Assembly (NCBI GenBank): GCA_024213275.1
Contig: JANAVG010000006.1
Location: 62,001 to 126,000, forward strand
Reading direction: 5' to 3'
DNA: 64,000 nucleotides
Source of the DNA: Rossellomorea sp. BNER
Lineage (GTDB): Bacteria > Bacillota > Bacilli > Bacillales > Bacillaceae_B
The notes beneath the pieces were generated by a model that ran no database searches, had not been told where the DNA came from, and was given only the letters and a program-made list of their open reading frames with translations. How positions within the stretch are numbered: the stretch's first letter is position 1; every line of letters starts with the position of its first letter. Made by a program: the position numbers and the translations under genes. Of this stretch, positions 1-8,172 are shown one piece after another.

Positions 1-192
1 GGACGACTCAACAGTTTAGCGAAGGACACCTTCAAAGAACATATCCAGACAGACACAATGTCTATTGAGGAAGTGGTAGAAACAATTGCGAAACAATCCT
101 CCATATCGTTGCTTCCTGACAATCGTACAAAGTTTAGGCAACAGATTGATCGACTTAGTGTTAAATTGAGGGAGATTAGGTTGTTGAAATAG
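1..192 (+). CDS. C-terminal end of an unidentified protein
   Basis: Open in frame 1 from the window edge to a TAG stop at 190-192, giving 63 residues. The visible part is charged and helical and ends in RLSVKLREIRLLK. The stretch SSISLLPDNRTKFRQQIDRL loosely resembles the tail of class I SAM-dependent methyltransferases, which often end in a helix of the form LP-x-E-x-x-R, but no catalytic motif lies inside the window. The assignment is a guess; only the reading frame and the stop are firm. Confidence 0.5.
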   Translation, partial: GRLNSLAKDTFKEHIQTDTMSIEEVVETIAKQSSISLLPDNRTKFRQQIDRLSVKLREIRLLK

Positions 193-357
193 TTATTAAA
201 AAAGGTTTTGAGGTAAGTAGCTAATTCGTCGATTTCTTGAAAAATGTTATAAACTTACTCCTCGCTACTTGATGAATCTATGTTTTTTCACGTCACCTTT
301 TCAATCACATGATCATGGGTTGTTTAGTGTTCTTAAGTCATAAATAATAAAGAAGCA

Positions 358-457
358 AAGGGGCTGGCCAAAAAGGGGTCTGAACCACTAGGGTTGTCCA
401 TTCTACATTTTGAAGTGGTGGTTCCTGACACATAGATTTTTGGAAAGCCCCTTTTTT
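358..457. repeat. R1 long-palindrome repeat, copy 1
   Basis: Imperfect inverted repeat with outer arms AAAGGGGCTGGCCAAAAA and TTTTTGGAAAGCCCCTTTT and inner arms GAACCACTA and TAGTGGTT-like sequence. It has the GGGGCTG(T/G)CC ends and the internal GGTTCC...GACAC word shared with the other R1 copies in this window. It lies between the stop of the unidentified upstream gene and the stop of the XRE regulator, where a hairpin followed by T-runs could also terminate transcription from both sides. The rest of 193-357 holds nothing recognisable. Confidence 0.75.
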
Positions 458-1010
458 AAGCTGGATAATATAGGATCATACTTAGTCGCGTTAATGATTC
501 CCCTGAATTATGATAGGTATGGGGTCTGTCAGCCTTGAATCGGATAGAATCACCACTTCTTACTGTGTTTTCAATATTATTTATACGTACTGTCAGTTCT
601 CCTTCAAAAACAGTTATTAACTCCTCAGTTCCCTCTCTGTGAGAATCAGCACTTAGGAAGCCACCTTTGTCGATCTCGACTGAATAAACTTCAAAGCGTT
701 TATCCTCTTCGAAGGGAAAATAAGGATAGACTCGATATTTTCCATTGTCTTCAGATAATGTTTGAATTTCATTTCTTAAAATAACTTTCGTATCTGGCTG
801 CGGATTATTGATAAGTGAAGTAAAAGAAATTTTTAGTCCATTTACTATTTTCCAAATCGTTGTAATGGTGGGGATCGAATCTCCCCTTTCAATTTGACCT
901 ATCATCGTCTTGCTTACTCCCGTTAATTCTGCAACCTTCTCAAGACTTAATTTTTTACTTGATCTCAAGGCTTTTAAATTTTTAGCAATGATCAAATGAA
1001 TTTCCTCCAT
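456..1010 (-). CDS. XRE-family regulator with C-terminal cupin domain
   Basis: Protein of 184 residues. An N-terminal helix-turn-helix (about residues 8-62, with LEKVAELTGVSKTMIGQIERG) is followed by a cupin beta-barrel (about 105-180, with GTEELITVFEGEL and GDSIRF...HTYHN). This is the classic one-component sensor layout in which the cupin binds a small ligand. The start at 1010 is chosen because AGGAG lies 7 bases upstream; that box is inside the longer open frame that begins at 1067, so the longer start is unlikely. It is divergent from the LysE-type exporter at 1124 and probably controls it through the shared 113-bp spacer, an inference from layout that is common in this family. Confidence 0.88.
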   Translation of the reverse strand: MEEIHLIIAKNLKALRSSKKLSLEKVAELTGVSKTMIGQIERGDSIPTITTIWKIVNGLKISFTSLINNPQPDTKVILRNEIQTLSEDNGKYRVYPYFPFEEDKRFEVYSVEIDKGGFLSADSHREGTEELITVFEGELTVRINNIENTVRSGDSIRFKADRPHTYHNSGESLTRLSMILYYPA

Positions 1011-1042
1011 ATAAACACTCCTGTTCATATGTACAATATAAT

Positions 1043-1071
1043 GCACATATCGTATAATAAAGCGCACATCG
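1043..1071. promoter_or_regulatory. direct repeat in the divergent regulator/exporter spacer
   Basis: GCACATATCG at 1043 is repeated as GCACATCG at 1064, 21 bp apart, flanking TATAATAA. The position between the two divergent start codons makes this a candidate binding site for the XRE-cupin protein. No clean pair of -35/-10 boxes was found for either gene. Confidence 0.3.
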
Positions 1072-1123
1072 TTATATTGATCGTATTGATCATTATAACA
1101 TATTTCTGAGAGGGGGTTTCATT

Positions 1124-1708
1124 ATGTCTTTATTATCATTGCTTCTATTCGCCTTTGTTACTAGTTTTACCCCAGGTCCAAATAACATTATGGCCATGTT
1201 ATTTGCTAACAAATACGGGTTTAAAAAAACCATTAGATTTTGTTTAGGAGTAGGTGCAGGTTTCCTTGTGATCATATTGTTGAGTTGTTTTTTTAATATA
1301 TTGCTTAAAAATTTCATTCCAAAAATTGAATTTATTATGACAATAATAGGTTCAACCTATATGTTGTATCTGGCAATCAAAATTATAACTAGTAAGAATA
1401 ATGATAAACATACAGATGGGGATAAAAATAACAGTTTTTTCGCAGGTATGGTTTTACAATTCGTAAACCCCAAAGGTATTTTATATGGCATAACCGTTAT
1501 ATCAACCTTCATTATTCCCTACCACACTTCAAATTTCAGTTTATTACTCTATTCAATTTTTCTAGCCTTTATTGGTTTTATGGGAACTTTCAGTTGGAGT
1601 GTGTTTGGTTCCATTTTTAGAATGTTCTTAACAAAGTATAGAAGTCAATTTAATGTTATTATGGCTTTGTTATTAATGTATAGTGCGGTTTCAATATTCT
1701 TGGAATAA
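1124..1708 (+). CDS. LysE/RhtB-family amino acid exporter
   Basis: Inner-membrane protein of 194 residues with about six hydrophobic segments. The family signature near the N-terminus, FTPGPNN at residues 15-21, and a second conserved stretch QFVNPKG (about 113-119) place it in the LysE/RhtB translocator family, which exports amino acids or related metabolites by proton-driven transport. Length is typical. GAGAGGGGG precedes the ATG. It pairs with the divergent XRE-cupin regulator, a frequent arrangement for exporters induced by their substrate. The substrate cannot be read from the sequence. Confidence 0.9.
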   Translation: MSLLSLLLFAFVTSFTPGPNNIMAMLFANKYGFKKTIRFCLGVGAGFLVIILLSCFFNILLKNFIPKIEFIMTIIGSTYMLYLAIKIITSKNNDKHTDGDKNNSFFAGMVLQFVNPKGILYGITVISTFIIPYHTSNFSLLLYSIFLAFIGFMGTFSWSVFGSIFRMFLTKYRSQFNVIMALLLMYSAVSIFLE

Positions 1709-1885
1709 CGACATTAATTAATCGATTCCTGAAATTGAACACTCTTCTTAAATAATAAACTTCAACACTAATTATTCTTAGGCATGAACTCAAAAAGCAT
1801 TTGTTTCAGGGAACAGATAACTTTTAAAGCACTTGACCATTTTCAAAAACGAAAATCCCCTTTACAGATAAACTAAAATCAGTTT

Positions 1886-1894
1886 TGCTATAAT
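1886..1894 (+). promoter_or_regulatory. extended -10 promoter element for manA
   Basis: TGCTATAAT matches an extended sigma-A -10 box (TGnTATAAT). TTTACA occurs at 1861 but is too far away (22 bp) to be a normal -35. The manA start is about 48 bases downstream. The rest of 1709-1941 contains nothing recognisable. Confidence 0.5.
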
Positions 1895-1941
1895 GGACAT
1901 AATAATTACATACAACCTATTGAGATGGAGGATATATACAT

Positions 1942-2889
1942 ATGAAACAACCACTTTTTCTTGAGCCCGTTTTTAAGGAAAGAATTTGGGGCGGTACAGC
2001 CCTTAGTGAGGAATTTGGCTATGAGATTCCAAGCAAGCAGACAGGTGAGTGCTGGGCAATTTCCGCGCATCCGAATGGACCATCAATTGTGAAGGAGGGC
2101 CCGTTTGCTGGTAAGTCTTTGATTCAGCTTTGGGATGAGCAGCGTGAGCTTTTTGGAAACTATAAGTCCGATGTCTTTCCATTATTGACGAAAATTTTAG
2201 ATGCGAACGCAGATCTATCTGTACAGGTACATCCAAATGATGAGTACGCAAACATGAACGAGAATGGAGAGCTTGGCAAAACAGAATGCTGGTATATTAT
2301 TGATTGTAAAGAAGGAGCGGAAATTATCTTTGGTCATCACGCTCAATCGAAGGCTGAGTTTGTCCAAAAGATTGAGAACGGAGAATGGGACACATTGCTT
2401 CGTAAAATAGCAATCAAGCCTGGTGATTTCTTCTATGTGCCAAGTGGAACGATACATGCTTTATGTGAAGGGACATTAGTCCTAGAAACACAGCAAAGCT
2501 CTGATACGACCTATCGAGTATTTGACTATAACCGTCGCGATGCAGAAGGAAATCTCCGTGAGCTGCATTTAGAAAAGGCCATTGAGGTTACAACCGTTCC
2601 AAATAAGAATGAAGCTGTAGACTCCTTAGTGGAAGAAAAAGAAGGAGCAAAAGTTACTAAATATGTCGAAGCAGAATACTTCACAGTTTATAAATGGGAA
2701 GTAGAAGGTGAAGCGGCATTTAATCAGGATCAGCCATTCTTACTTGCAAGTGTTATTGACGGTTCAGGAAGATTGACAGTTGACGAAGAAACATACGAGT
2801 TGAAAAAAGGAGTTCATTTTATTTTACCAATTGAAACGGAGGATTTTACAATCGAAGGAAAAGTGGAATTGATTGTATCACATCCATAA
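1942..2889 (+). CDS. manA: Mannose-6-phosphate isomerase, class I
   Basis: Cytosolic zinc enzyme of 315 residues that interconverts mannose 6-phosphate and fructose 6-phosphate; the length equals that of Bacillus ManA proteins. Metal-ligand motifs are present: QVHPND (His97), KTECWYI (Glu115) and SGTIHAL (His172). A GGAGG box precedes the ATG. The gene stands alone between a promoter and an R1 hairpin, but lies 1.6 kb upstream of the mannoside-degrading cluster. The inference is that it supplies the last step for mannose released by the GH38 and GH125 enzymes, after phosphorylation by a ROK kinase. Confidence 0.96.
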   Translation: MKQPLFLEPVFKERIWGGTALSEEFGYEIPSKQTGECWAISAHPNGPSIVKEGPFAGKSLIQLWDEQRELFGNYKSDVFPLLTKILDANADLSVQVHPNDEYANMNENGELGKTECWYIIDCKEGAEIIFGHHAQSKAEFVQKIENGEWDTLLRKIAIKPGDFFYVPSGTIHALCEGTLVLETQQSSDTTYRVFDYNRRDAEGNLRELHLEKAIEVTTVPNKNEAVDSLVEEKEGAKVTKYVEAEYFTVYKWEVEGEAAFNQDQPFLLASVIDGSGRLTVDEETYELKKGVHFILPIETEDFTIEGKVELIVSHP

Positions 2890-2896
2890 AAACATA

Positions 2897-3015
2897 CAGA
2901 GCTGTCCCAAAAAATGTGTTAGGACCTACAACTTCCATAATAGAGGAAAACAGAGATTTTTCTTATATGGACGATGAAAGTGGTTCCGAATACGTTTTGA
3001 GGCAGCTCCGTTTTT
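2897..3015. repeat. R1 long-palindrome repeat, copy 2
   Basis: Outer arms GAGCTGTCCCAAAAA and TTTTGAGGCAGCTCC with an internal TATGGACGA...GTGGTTCCG section shared with other R1 copies. It starts 7 bp after the manA stop and ends in a T-run, so it may act as the manA terminator. Confidence 0.75.
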
Positions 3016-3055
3016 ATATCCTGAAGTTTTCCAAACAAGTCTTTCTGGTTCATGC

Positions 3056-3265
3056 CTATGTAAGGCTATCCCAGTCGGAATAAAGCCCACTTCCATTACA
3101 TCCATTACAATTAAATTGATCCGCGTTGTAGGAATATTCGTTGCCGGGGTACAGTAAAAATCCTCGACCACGACAGTCGGGACATTTATTCGCTTCCTTC
3201 ATTTTGGAAACATGGTTATCATACCTTGAAGCCTTCCACTCATTAATAGCATTCAATAATCCCAT
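3056..3265 (-). CDS. Small protein with two DnaJ-like CxxCxGxG motifs
   Basis: Predicted 69-residue protein carrying CPDCRGRG and CNGCNGSG, the two halves of a DnaJ/YuiA-type zinc site, with 21 residues between the two motifs. The start at 3265 is chosen because GGAGGTGA lies just upstream of that ATG; the ATG six codons earlier (3283) overlaps this box and is unlikely. There is no J domain, so it is not a co-chaperone of the DnaJ type. Similar stand-alone zinc-ribbon peptides are common and mostly uncharacterised in Bacillaceae. Function unknown. It is a monocistron pointing toward manA. Confidence 0.7.
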   Translation of the reverse strand: MGLLNAINEWKASRYDNHVSKMKEANKCPDCRGRGFLLYPGNEYSYNADQFNCNGCNGSGLYSDWDSLT

Positions 3266-3347
3266 TATTTTCACCTCCACCATTTTTTCTTATTTTGAAT
3301 AAAAACGTGATTTTTTATACCTGAGACTGGATGAACGCACTTTATTA

Positions 3348-3520
3348 ATGGCTCTTTTCTAAAAGTTTATTGTTTTTTGTGAAAGCAAATCAGCGATAAA
3401 GAAGTTGATTAGAGCGGAAGGGGCAAGACTCCTGCGGGCCCAGCGAAAAGCGAGCAACCTTTCGCTGCAATCAACCACCACTTTTTTTGAAAAATAGTAA
3501 AGTTTAAGAAAACAGCCTTA
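3348..3520. repeat. R2 palindrome repeat, copy 1
   Basis: Ends are GGCTCTTTTCTAAAAGTTTATTG and the inverse AGTTTAAGAAAACAGCC. Inside is a second inverted pair, GTTGATTAGAGCGGAAGG and the complement of CGCTGCAATCAACC. The same nested layout recurs at 27114 and, in part, at 29112. The 355-bp gap between 3266 and 3621 is filled almost entirely by this element. Confidence 0.75.
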
Positions 3521-3621
3521 TTAATTTATATCTAGATTCTTTCCTTTGATTGAAGATAAAGAAATTCGCCTTACATAAAAACGGCTGTTTCAGGAGATAT
3601 AATATAATGAGGTGATGAAGA

Positions 3622-3927
3622 ATGGACCGTTTTCAACAAGCATATGAGCAGTACCGTAATCAAACAAACGAAAACGAAATGAACGCAGAAAACCAGAGTA
3701 ATCCCAATCAAGAGAAAATCGCAGCCGTTCGAAAAAACGATGATGGCGATCTAATTGGTTTTCAAACAGAATCAGGTCGAGAGCTCGATTATTTAGAAGC
3801 CCTTACAGAAGCCAAAGCCGGAAAATTGGCCCATGTAGATGTGTTTCATAAATACGGTCGTGATATCTTGCGCAGTGAGCCAGATGGAATTAAAGAAAAC
3901 AACCTAGATTCGTTGCCAGAGTTTTAA
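3622..3927 (+). CDS. DUF3892-domain protein
   Basis: Predicted 101-residue soluble protein. A low-complexity, Asn/Gln/Glu-rich head (residues 1-30) is followed by a DUF3892-like region (about 32-95) with KIAAVRKNDDGDLIGFQTESG and the AL-x-EAKAGK element typical of that family. GAGGTGAT precedes the ATG. DUF3892 proteins are small and widespread in Firmicutes, with no settled function. Nothing next to it suggests a pathway. Confidence 0.75.
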   Translation: MDRFQQAYEQYRNQTNENEMNAENQSNPNQEKIAAVRKNDDGDLIGFQTESGRELDYLEALTEAKAGKLAHVDVFHKYGRDILRSEPDGIKENNLDSLPEF

Positions 3928-4000
3928 AAAAGCAATCCTGCTGATAAATCCTTGGTGAGCCTTAAAGCGAACCCTTAGAAAAATCTGATCAAACTCAAAA

Positions 4001-4150
4001 GCTTGTAAATGAAAAATTTGGCTCATAAAAGATGGGGATGGGCTCATAATCGAGGAGTTATCGCTCATAAAGAGTGTGATCCGACTCATAACTAGTGGGA
4101 AACTTCATAAATAAGAAAGTGGGGCTCATAAATAAAGAGGATAAGCTCAT
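4001..4150. repeat. Array with 21-bp period, word GCTCATAA
   Basis: The word GCTCATAA, or a one- to two-base variant of it, starts at 4021, 4042, 4063, 4084, 4103, 4124 and 4145, with a weaker copy at 4001. Spacing is 21 bp except for one 19-bp step. The 13 bases between words are not conserved. The array fills the centre of the 586-bp gap between the DUF3892 gene and the ROK gene. It carries no plausible gene. Confidence 0.7.
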
Positions 4151-4267
4151 ATTCGGGAAGCTATCGCTTTTAAATTATACAAAACAGCTCACGAAGATAA
4201 GGGAATTCAATTTAAATCTCACTAAAACTGGATTCGAATAAACAAAGCTGCCATAAACTTTTATACG

Positions 4268-4300
4268 CTAGGATCTAAATAGGATCCTAGTTTTTTTTTA
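4268..4300 (+). terminator. Rho-independent terminator
   Basis: CTAGGATC (4268-4275) pairs with GATCCTAG (4283-4290), followed by nine T residues. It is about 340 bp downstream of the DUF3892 stop, so either that transcript has a long 3' tail running through the 21-bp array or the array is part of a separate short transcript. Confidence 0.75.
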
Positions 4301-4449
4301 TCTGTTGATTTACCACGTTCCACCGATTATCCCTGTTCTAATCCGCTTACTATTTCCTGTTTCTCCCCTCAAGAGAAAGCCCTTTCATAAAAGAGTTATG
4401 TATTTATTTTAGATATAGTGTAAAAAGTTAACGAGATTGGGATATTCCG

Positions 4450-4479
4450 TTGACACCTTACATGTGAGGGTCCTATTGT
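4450..4479 (+). promoter_or_regulatory. Candidate promoter and operator of the mannoside operon
   Basis: TTGACA at 4450-4455 is followed after 18 bp by TATTGT, a poor -10. Between them CCTTACATGTGAGG (4457-4470) is a near-palindrome, which would suit an activated or repressed promoter. This is suggestive only. Confidence 0.3.
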
Positions 4480-4513
4480 TAGGGAGAAAGAATAGAGAAA
4501 AGGAACGGTGAGG

Positions 4514-5443
4514 ATGAAGGCAGCGGTTGGAATTGATATTGGTGGGACGAAAATAGCCATTGGGTTGGTAAGAGAAGATGGAATGGTCTTGAGAGAAGCT
4601 GAATTTCCTACGGACGTAAGCGGTGGTCCAGATCAAGCCCTTGGGAAGATTGTTCACCATATAAAGTCTTTGTATAGCGTAGAACCAAATATTATCGGAA
4701 TTGGAATCGGAAGTCCTGGTCCTCTTGATACAAAAGCAGGAATTGTTCTAAGCCCCCCAAACCTTCAAACCTGGCATGGCTATCCTGTAGTTGAGAAAAT
4801 TGAGAGCGCTTTCCCTACAAAAGTAAAGTTAATCAATGACGCAGACGCTGCGGCATTTGCGGAATACTATTATATTCATCGAAGTGACTATAAGCACATC
4901 ATGTATGTAACCGTTAGTACCGGCATTGGGGGAGGGCTCATTCTTAATGGTGAACTGTATGAAGGAGCGTTATCAGGAGCCGGCGAAATTGGTCATATGA
5001 GTATGGAATCCTGTGGACCGATTTGCGGATGTGGAAAAATCGGCTGTCTCGAAGCATTTTCTTCAGGTACCGGGATGATGAATGCTTGGAAACAGAAATT
5101 AACAAGATTACAGCAGCAATTTGACCCTAATTGGACAGGAAAAGATCTCTTTGAACAGGCGGCAAGTGGAGAGATGACAGCCTTAGAGGTGGTCATGAGT
5201 GGAGCGGATTATTTGGCAAGGGGAATCAGTCAAGCGGTTCAACTTCTAAATCCCGAGCTTGTGGTTCTTGGCGGAGGTGTCATACTGGCACAGCCATCGT
5301 TTTATAAACAAATTGTTCAACGTGTTCCAAGTCATTTGCTAGAGCATCATCGACGAAATCTTGTTTTTTCTATAGCTGAACAGGGACGTAACGCAGGATT
5401 TAAAGGAGCAGCGGCTACTATCTTTGCAGAAAATAAATGTTAA
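4514..5443 (+). CDS. ROK-family sugar kinase (zinc-site type)
   Basis: Protein of 309 residues with the ATP-binding DIGGTK motif near the N-terminus, NDADAAAFAE carrying the likely catalytic Asp, and the ROK zinc motif CGCGKIGCLE. Members of this branch phosphorylate glucose, mannose, fructose or GlcNAc at O6. The ATG at 4514 is preferred over the GTG at 4508 because AAAGGA sits 9 bases before it. It is the first gene of a run with two mannosidases, so mannose or GlcNAc is the likely substrate. Its stop is 12 bp from the next start, indicating one operon. ROK repressors also share this fold, but there is no N-terminal helix-turn-helix here. Confidence 0.88.
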   Translation: MKAAVGIDIGGTKIAIGLVREDGMVLREAEFPTDVSGGPDQALGKIVHHIKSLYSVEPNIIGIGIGSPGPLDTKAGIVLSPPNLQTWHGYPVVEKIESAFPTKVKLINDADAAAFAEYYYIHRSDYKHIMYVTVSTGIGGGLILNGELYEGALSGAGEIGHMSMESCGPICGCGKIGCLEAFSSGTGMMNAWKQKLTRLQQQFDPNWTGKDLFEQAASGEMTALEVVMSGADYLARGISQAVQLLNPELVVLGGGVILAQPSFYKQIVQRVPSHLLEHHRRNLVFSIAEQGRNAGFKGAAATIFAENKC

Positions 5444-5455
5444 AGGATGTTTACT

Positions 5456-8167
5456 ATGACAGAACAGCGAAAAGCGCATATTATCTCCCACTCACATTGG
5501 GACAGAGAATGGTATTTACCTTTTGAGAAGCATCGTTTTTATCTCGTGAAACTCATGGATACCCTTCTGGATCTATTTGCATCAAACTCAGGTTTTCAAA
5601 GCTTTCATCTAGATGGACAAACGATTTTGTTAGAGGATTACCTCGCTATTCGTCCACATAGAAAAGAAGAGTTGAAAAAGTATATTCAGGAAAAGCGTAT
5701 CCATATTGGTCCATGGTATGTGTTACAGGATGCCTTTTTAACAAGTAGTGAAGCGAATATTCGCAATCTTCTATATGGTTTGCAGGATGCCAAGGAGTAC
5801 GGGCAGGTTTCAAAAATCGGTTATTTTCCTGATACATTCGGGATTTACGGTCAAGCTCCGCAAATCTTGAAGCAAGCGGGAATTGACGCGGCCACTTTTG
5901 GTAGAGGTGTGAAGCCAACAGGTTTCAACAATACCGTTAGTGATGCGGTAAACTTTGAGTCACCTTTTTCAGAGCTGAAATGGGAGTCACCAGATGGTTC
6001 ATCCGTATTAGGAATTTTATTTGCGAACTGGTATTCAAACGGGAATGAGATTCCTACCGATCCTAGTCAAGCAGAGGCCTTTTGGCAGCAAAAATTGAAA
6101 GACGCTGAGAAATATGCCTCTACTCATCATCTTCTATATATGAATGGTTGTGACCATCAGCCTGTACAAACAGATATCCCTGAAGCGCTAAAAACGGCAA
6201 ATGAACTTTATCCTAACATTGAATTTGTCCATTCTAATTTTGATGAGTATGTTCAAGAGGTACAACAGTCATTGCCAGGAAAGCTGCAAACGATCAAAGG
6301 CGAACTTCGAAACCAAAGAACTGATGGCTGGTCCACTCTTGTCAATACTGCTTCAGCCAGAATCTATTTAAAACAAATGAACCAGGTTTGTCAGACTTTA
6401 TTGGAAAAAGTAGCGGAACCACTATCGGTATTTGCTCATCTTCTCGGTGACGAGTACCCACGCGATTATTTACGTTACGCATGGAAAACACTCATGCAAA
6501 ATCACCCACATGATAGTATATGTGGTTGCTCTGTTGATGAAGTTCATCAAGAAATGGTTACCCGATTTAAGAAAGTTCAGCAGACTGCAGAGATGATCAT
6601 TACGGAAAAAGCTGAACAAATGGCATCTAAAATAAATACATCTGAGGTCGGTTTACCAGAAGGTACGATTCCACTCGTTGTCTTTAATACTTCTGGAAAC
6701 AAACGTGACATGGTTATTGAAAAAGTAGTAGAAATTGAAAAAGTTTATTTTTCCAACATGCACTTCTCTGAAATTCGTGACCATTTAATGGCAAAAGAAG
6801 TTCCAAACTTCACACTCGTAGATTCAATGAAAAACGAGATTCCTCATACAATCGAGGATTTAGGTGTTCAATTTGGGTATGATTTGCCAGATGACGCCTT
6901 TCGCCAACCTTATTTTGCAAGAAAGGTAAAAGTTATTTTCCCGGCTGAACAGCTGCCACAATTAGGTTATCAAACTTATTTCTTAACAGAATCCCAATCT
7001 ACCAATAGTGGGGGCTCCCTATTAAAAGATGAGCGAACCCTTGAAAATCAATTTGTTCAAGTCGTGATTCATGATAATGGCTCTTACACTTTGAAGGATA
7101 AACAAACAGGTAAGATTTATGACAAACTAGGTATTTATGAAAATACTAGTGACATCGGAAATGAATATATGTTTAAAAAGCCTGCGAGTGAAACGCCTCT
7201 GACGACGGAACATCTCAGAGCGGAGATCAGGGTGATAGAAGATTCAAGTATCCGTTCAAGTATTGAAATCAAACATGTATGGGAAATTCCAAAGGAGACA
7301 GGCAGTGCGTTTGAAGAAGAGAAACATCATCTTGTCTGGCACCCGGATCGAAACGCAGCTCGTTCAAATACAAAAACTACCCTTGAAATGGTTACAAATG
7401 TAATGCTAGAAACAAATGCGAAAGGACCAAAGGTTAAAGTAACCATTCATAATCAATCAAAAGATCATCGTCTGCGTGTATTGTTCCCATCCAATGCAGT
7501 GACTGACCATCATTTCGCTGACAGTATTTTTGAAGTAGTAAAGCGTCCAAATCATCCTGAAATAGAGTGGGAGAATCCAAGCTTTGATCACCATCAACAG
7601 GCCTTTGTTTCTGTTTCAGACGAGCATGCTGGCTTAACGATTGCTAATAAAGGGCTAAATGAGTATGAAATTTTGGAAAATGACACAACTATTGCTGTAA
7701 CGATATTGCGCTCGGTTTCAGAATTAGGGGATTGGGGGTATTTTCCTACACCAGAGGCACAGTGTTTAGGAGAAAATCATGCAGAATTTATGATCATTCC
7801 TCATCAAGGATCTGTTATTGATTCGGAGGCTTATAAGGTCGCATATGATTTTCAAATCCCTGATGTCACAAGACAAACGGACATCCATCAAGGGACAGCT
7901 CCATTGAGTCGTGAGTTTGTAAGCTGGGAAGGGAATCAACTGGCTTTTTCTACTATGAAACTAGCAGAAGAGAAGGATGATATCGTGGTTCGGTACTTTA
8001 ATCCTTCAACTACTGATTCTTTGCTTTCTGTTCAAAGTAAGAATGCTCAACTATACTATCAAAGCAATATTATCGAAGAATGCACAAGAGAAATTGGGGA
8101 ACAAGCGAGCGGTCAAACGGTTAGGCCATTTGAAATATATACGATTGGAATTTCAACAGAGGAGTGA
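5456..8167 (+). CDS. GH38 alpha-mannosidase (MngB-like short form)
   Basis: Protein of 903 residues without a signal peptide, hence cytosolic. GH38 zinc and catalytic motifs are SHSHWDREW (His14, Asp16), YFPDTFG (Asp126, the expected nucleophile) and NHPHDSICG. An alpha-mannosidase middle domain and the C-terminal beta-sandwich domains follow. Known relatives include Escherichia coli MngB and the pneumococcal alpha-1,3-mannosidase. The start at 5456 is chosen because AAAGGA is correctly placed before it; an ATG three codons earlier is embedded in that box. It overlaps or abuts GH125, so the two are co-translated. Inferred role: removal of alpha-1,3 or alpha-1,2 mannose from imported oligomannose. 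Confidence 0.94.
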   Translation: MTEQRKAHIISHSHWDREWYLPFEKHRFYLVKLMDTLLDLFASNSGFQSFHLDGQTILLEDYLAIRPHRKEELKKYIQEKRIHIGPWYVLQDAFLTSSEANIRNLLYGLQDAKEYGQVSKIGYFPDTFGIYGQAPQILKQAGIDAATFGRGVKPTGFNNTVSDAVNFESPFSELKWESPDGSSVLGILFANWYSNGNEIPTDPSQAEAFWQQKLKDAEKYASTHHLLYMNGCDHQPVQTDIPEALKTANELYPNIEFVHSNFDEYVQEVQQSLPGKLQTIKGELRNQRTDGWSTLVNTASARIYLKQMNQVCQTLLEKVAEPLSVFAHLLGDEYPRDYLRYAWKTLMQNHPHDSICGCSVDEVHQEMVTRFKKVQQTAEMIITEKAEQMASKINTSEVGLPEGTIPLVVFNTSGNKRDMVIEKVVEIEKVYFSNMHFSEIRDHLMAKEVPNFTLVDSMKNEIPHTIEDLGVQFGYDLPDDAFRQPYFARKVKVIFPAEQLPQLGYQTYFLTESQSTNSGGSLLKDERTLENQFVQVVIHDNGSYTLKDKQTGKIYDKLGIYENTSDIGNEYMFKKPASETPLTTEHLRAEIRVIEDSSIRSSIEIKHVWEIPKETGSAFEEEKHHLVWHPDRNAARSNTKTTLEMVTNVMLETNAKGPKVKVTIHNQSKDHRLRVLFPSNAVTDHHFADSIFEVVKRPNHPEIEWENPSFDHHQQAFVSVSDEHAGLTIANKGLNEYEILENDTTIAVTILRSVSELGDWGYFPTPEAQCLGENHAEFMIIPHQGSVIDSEAYKVAYDFQIPDVTRQTDIHQGTAPLSREFVSWEGNQLAFSTMKLAEEKDDIVVRYFNPSTTDSLLSVQSKNAQLYYQSNIIEECTREIGEQASGQTVRPFEIYTIGISTEE

Positions 8168-8172
8168 GAACG

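Noticed and set aside
4374..4387. AGAAAGCCCTTTCA as a cre site before the mannoside operon
   Set aside because: Two mismatches at fixed positions, including the central CG.
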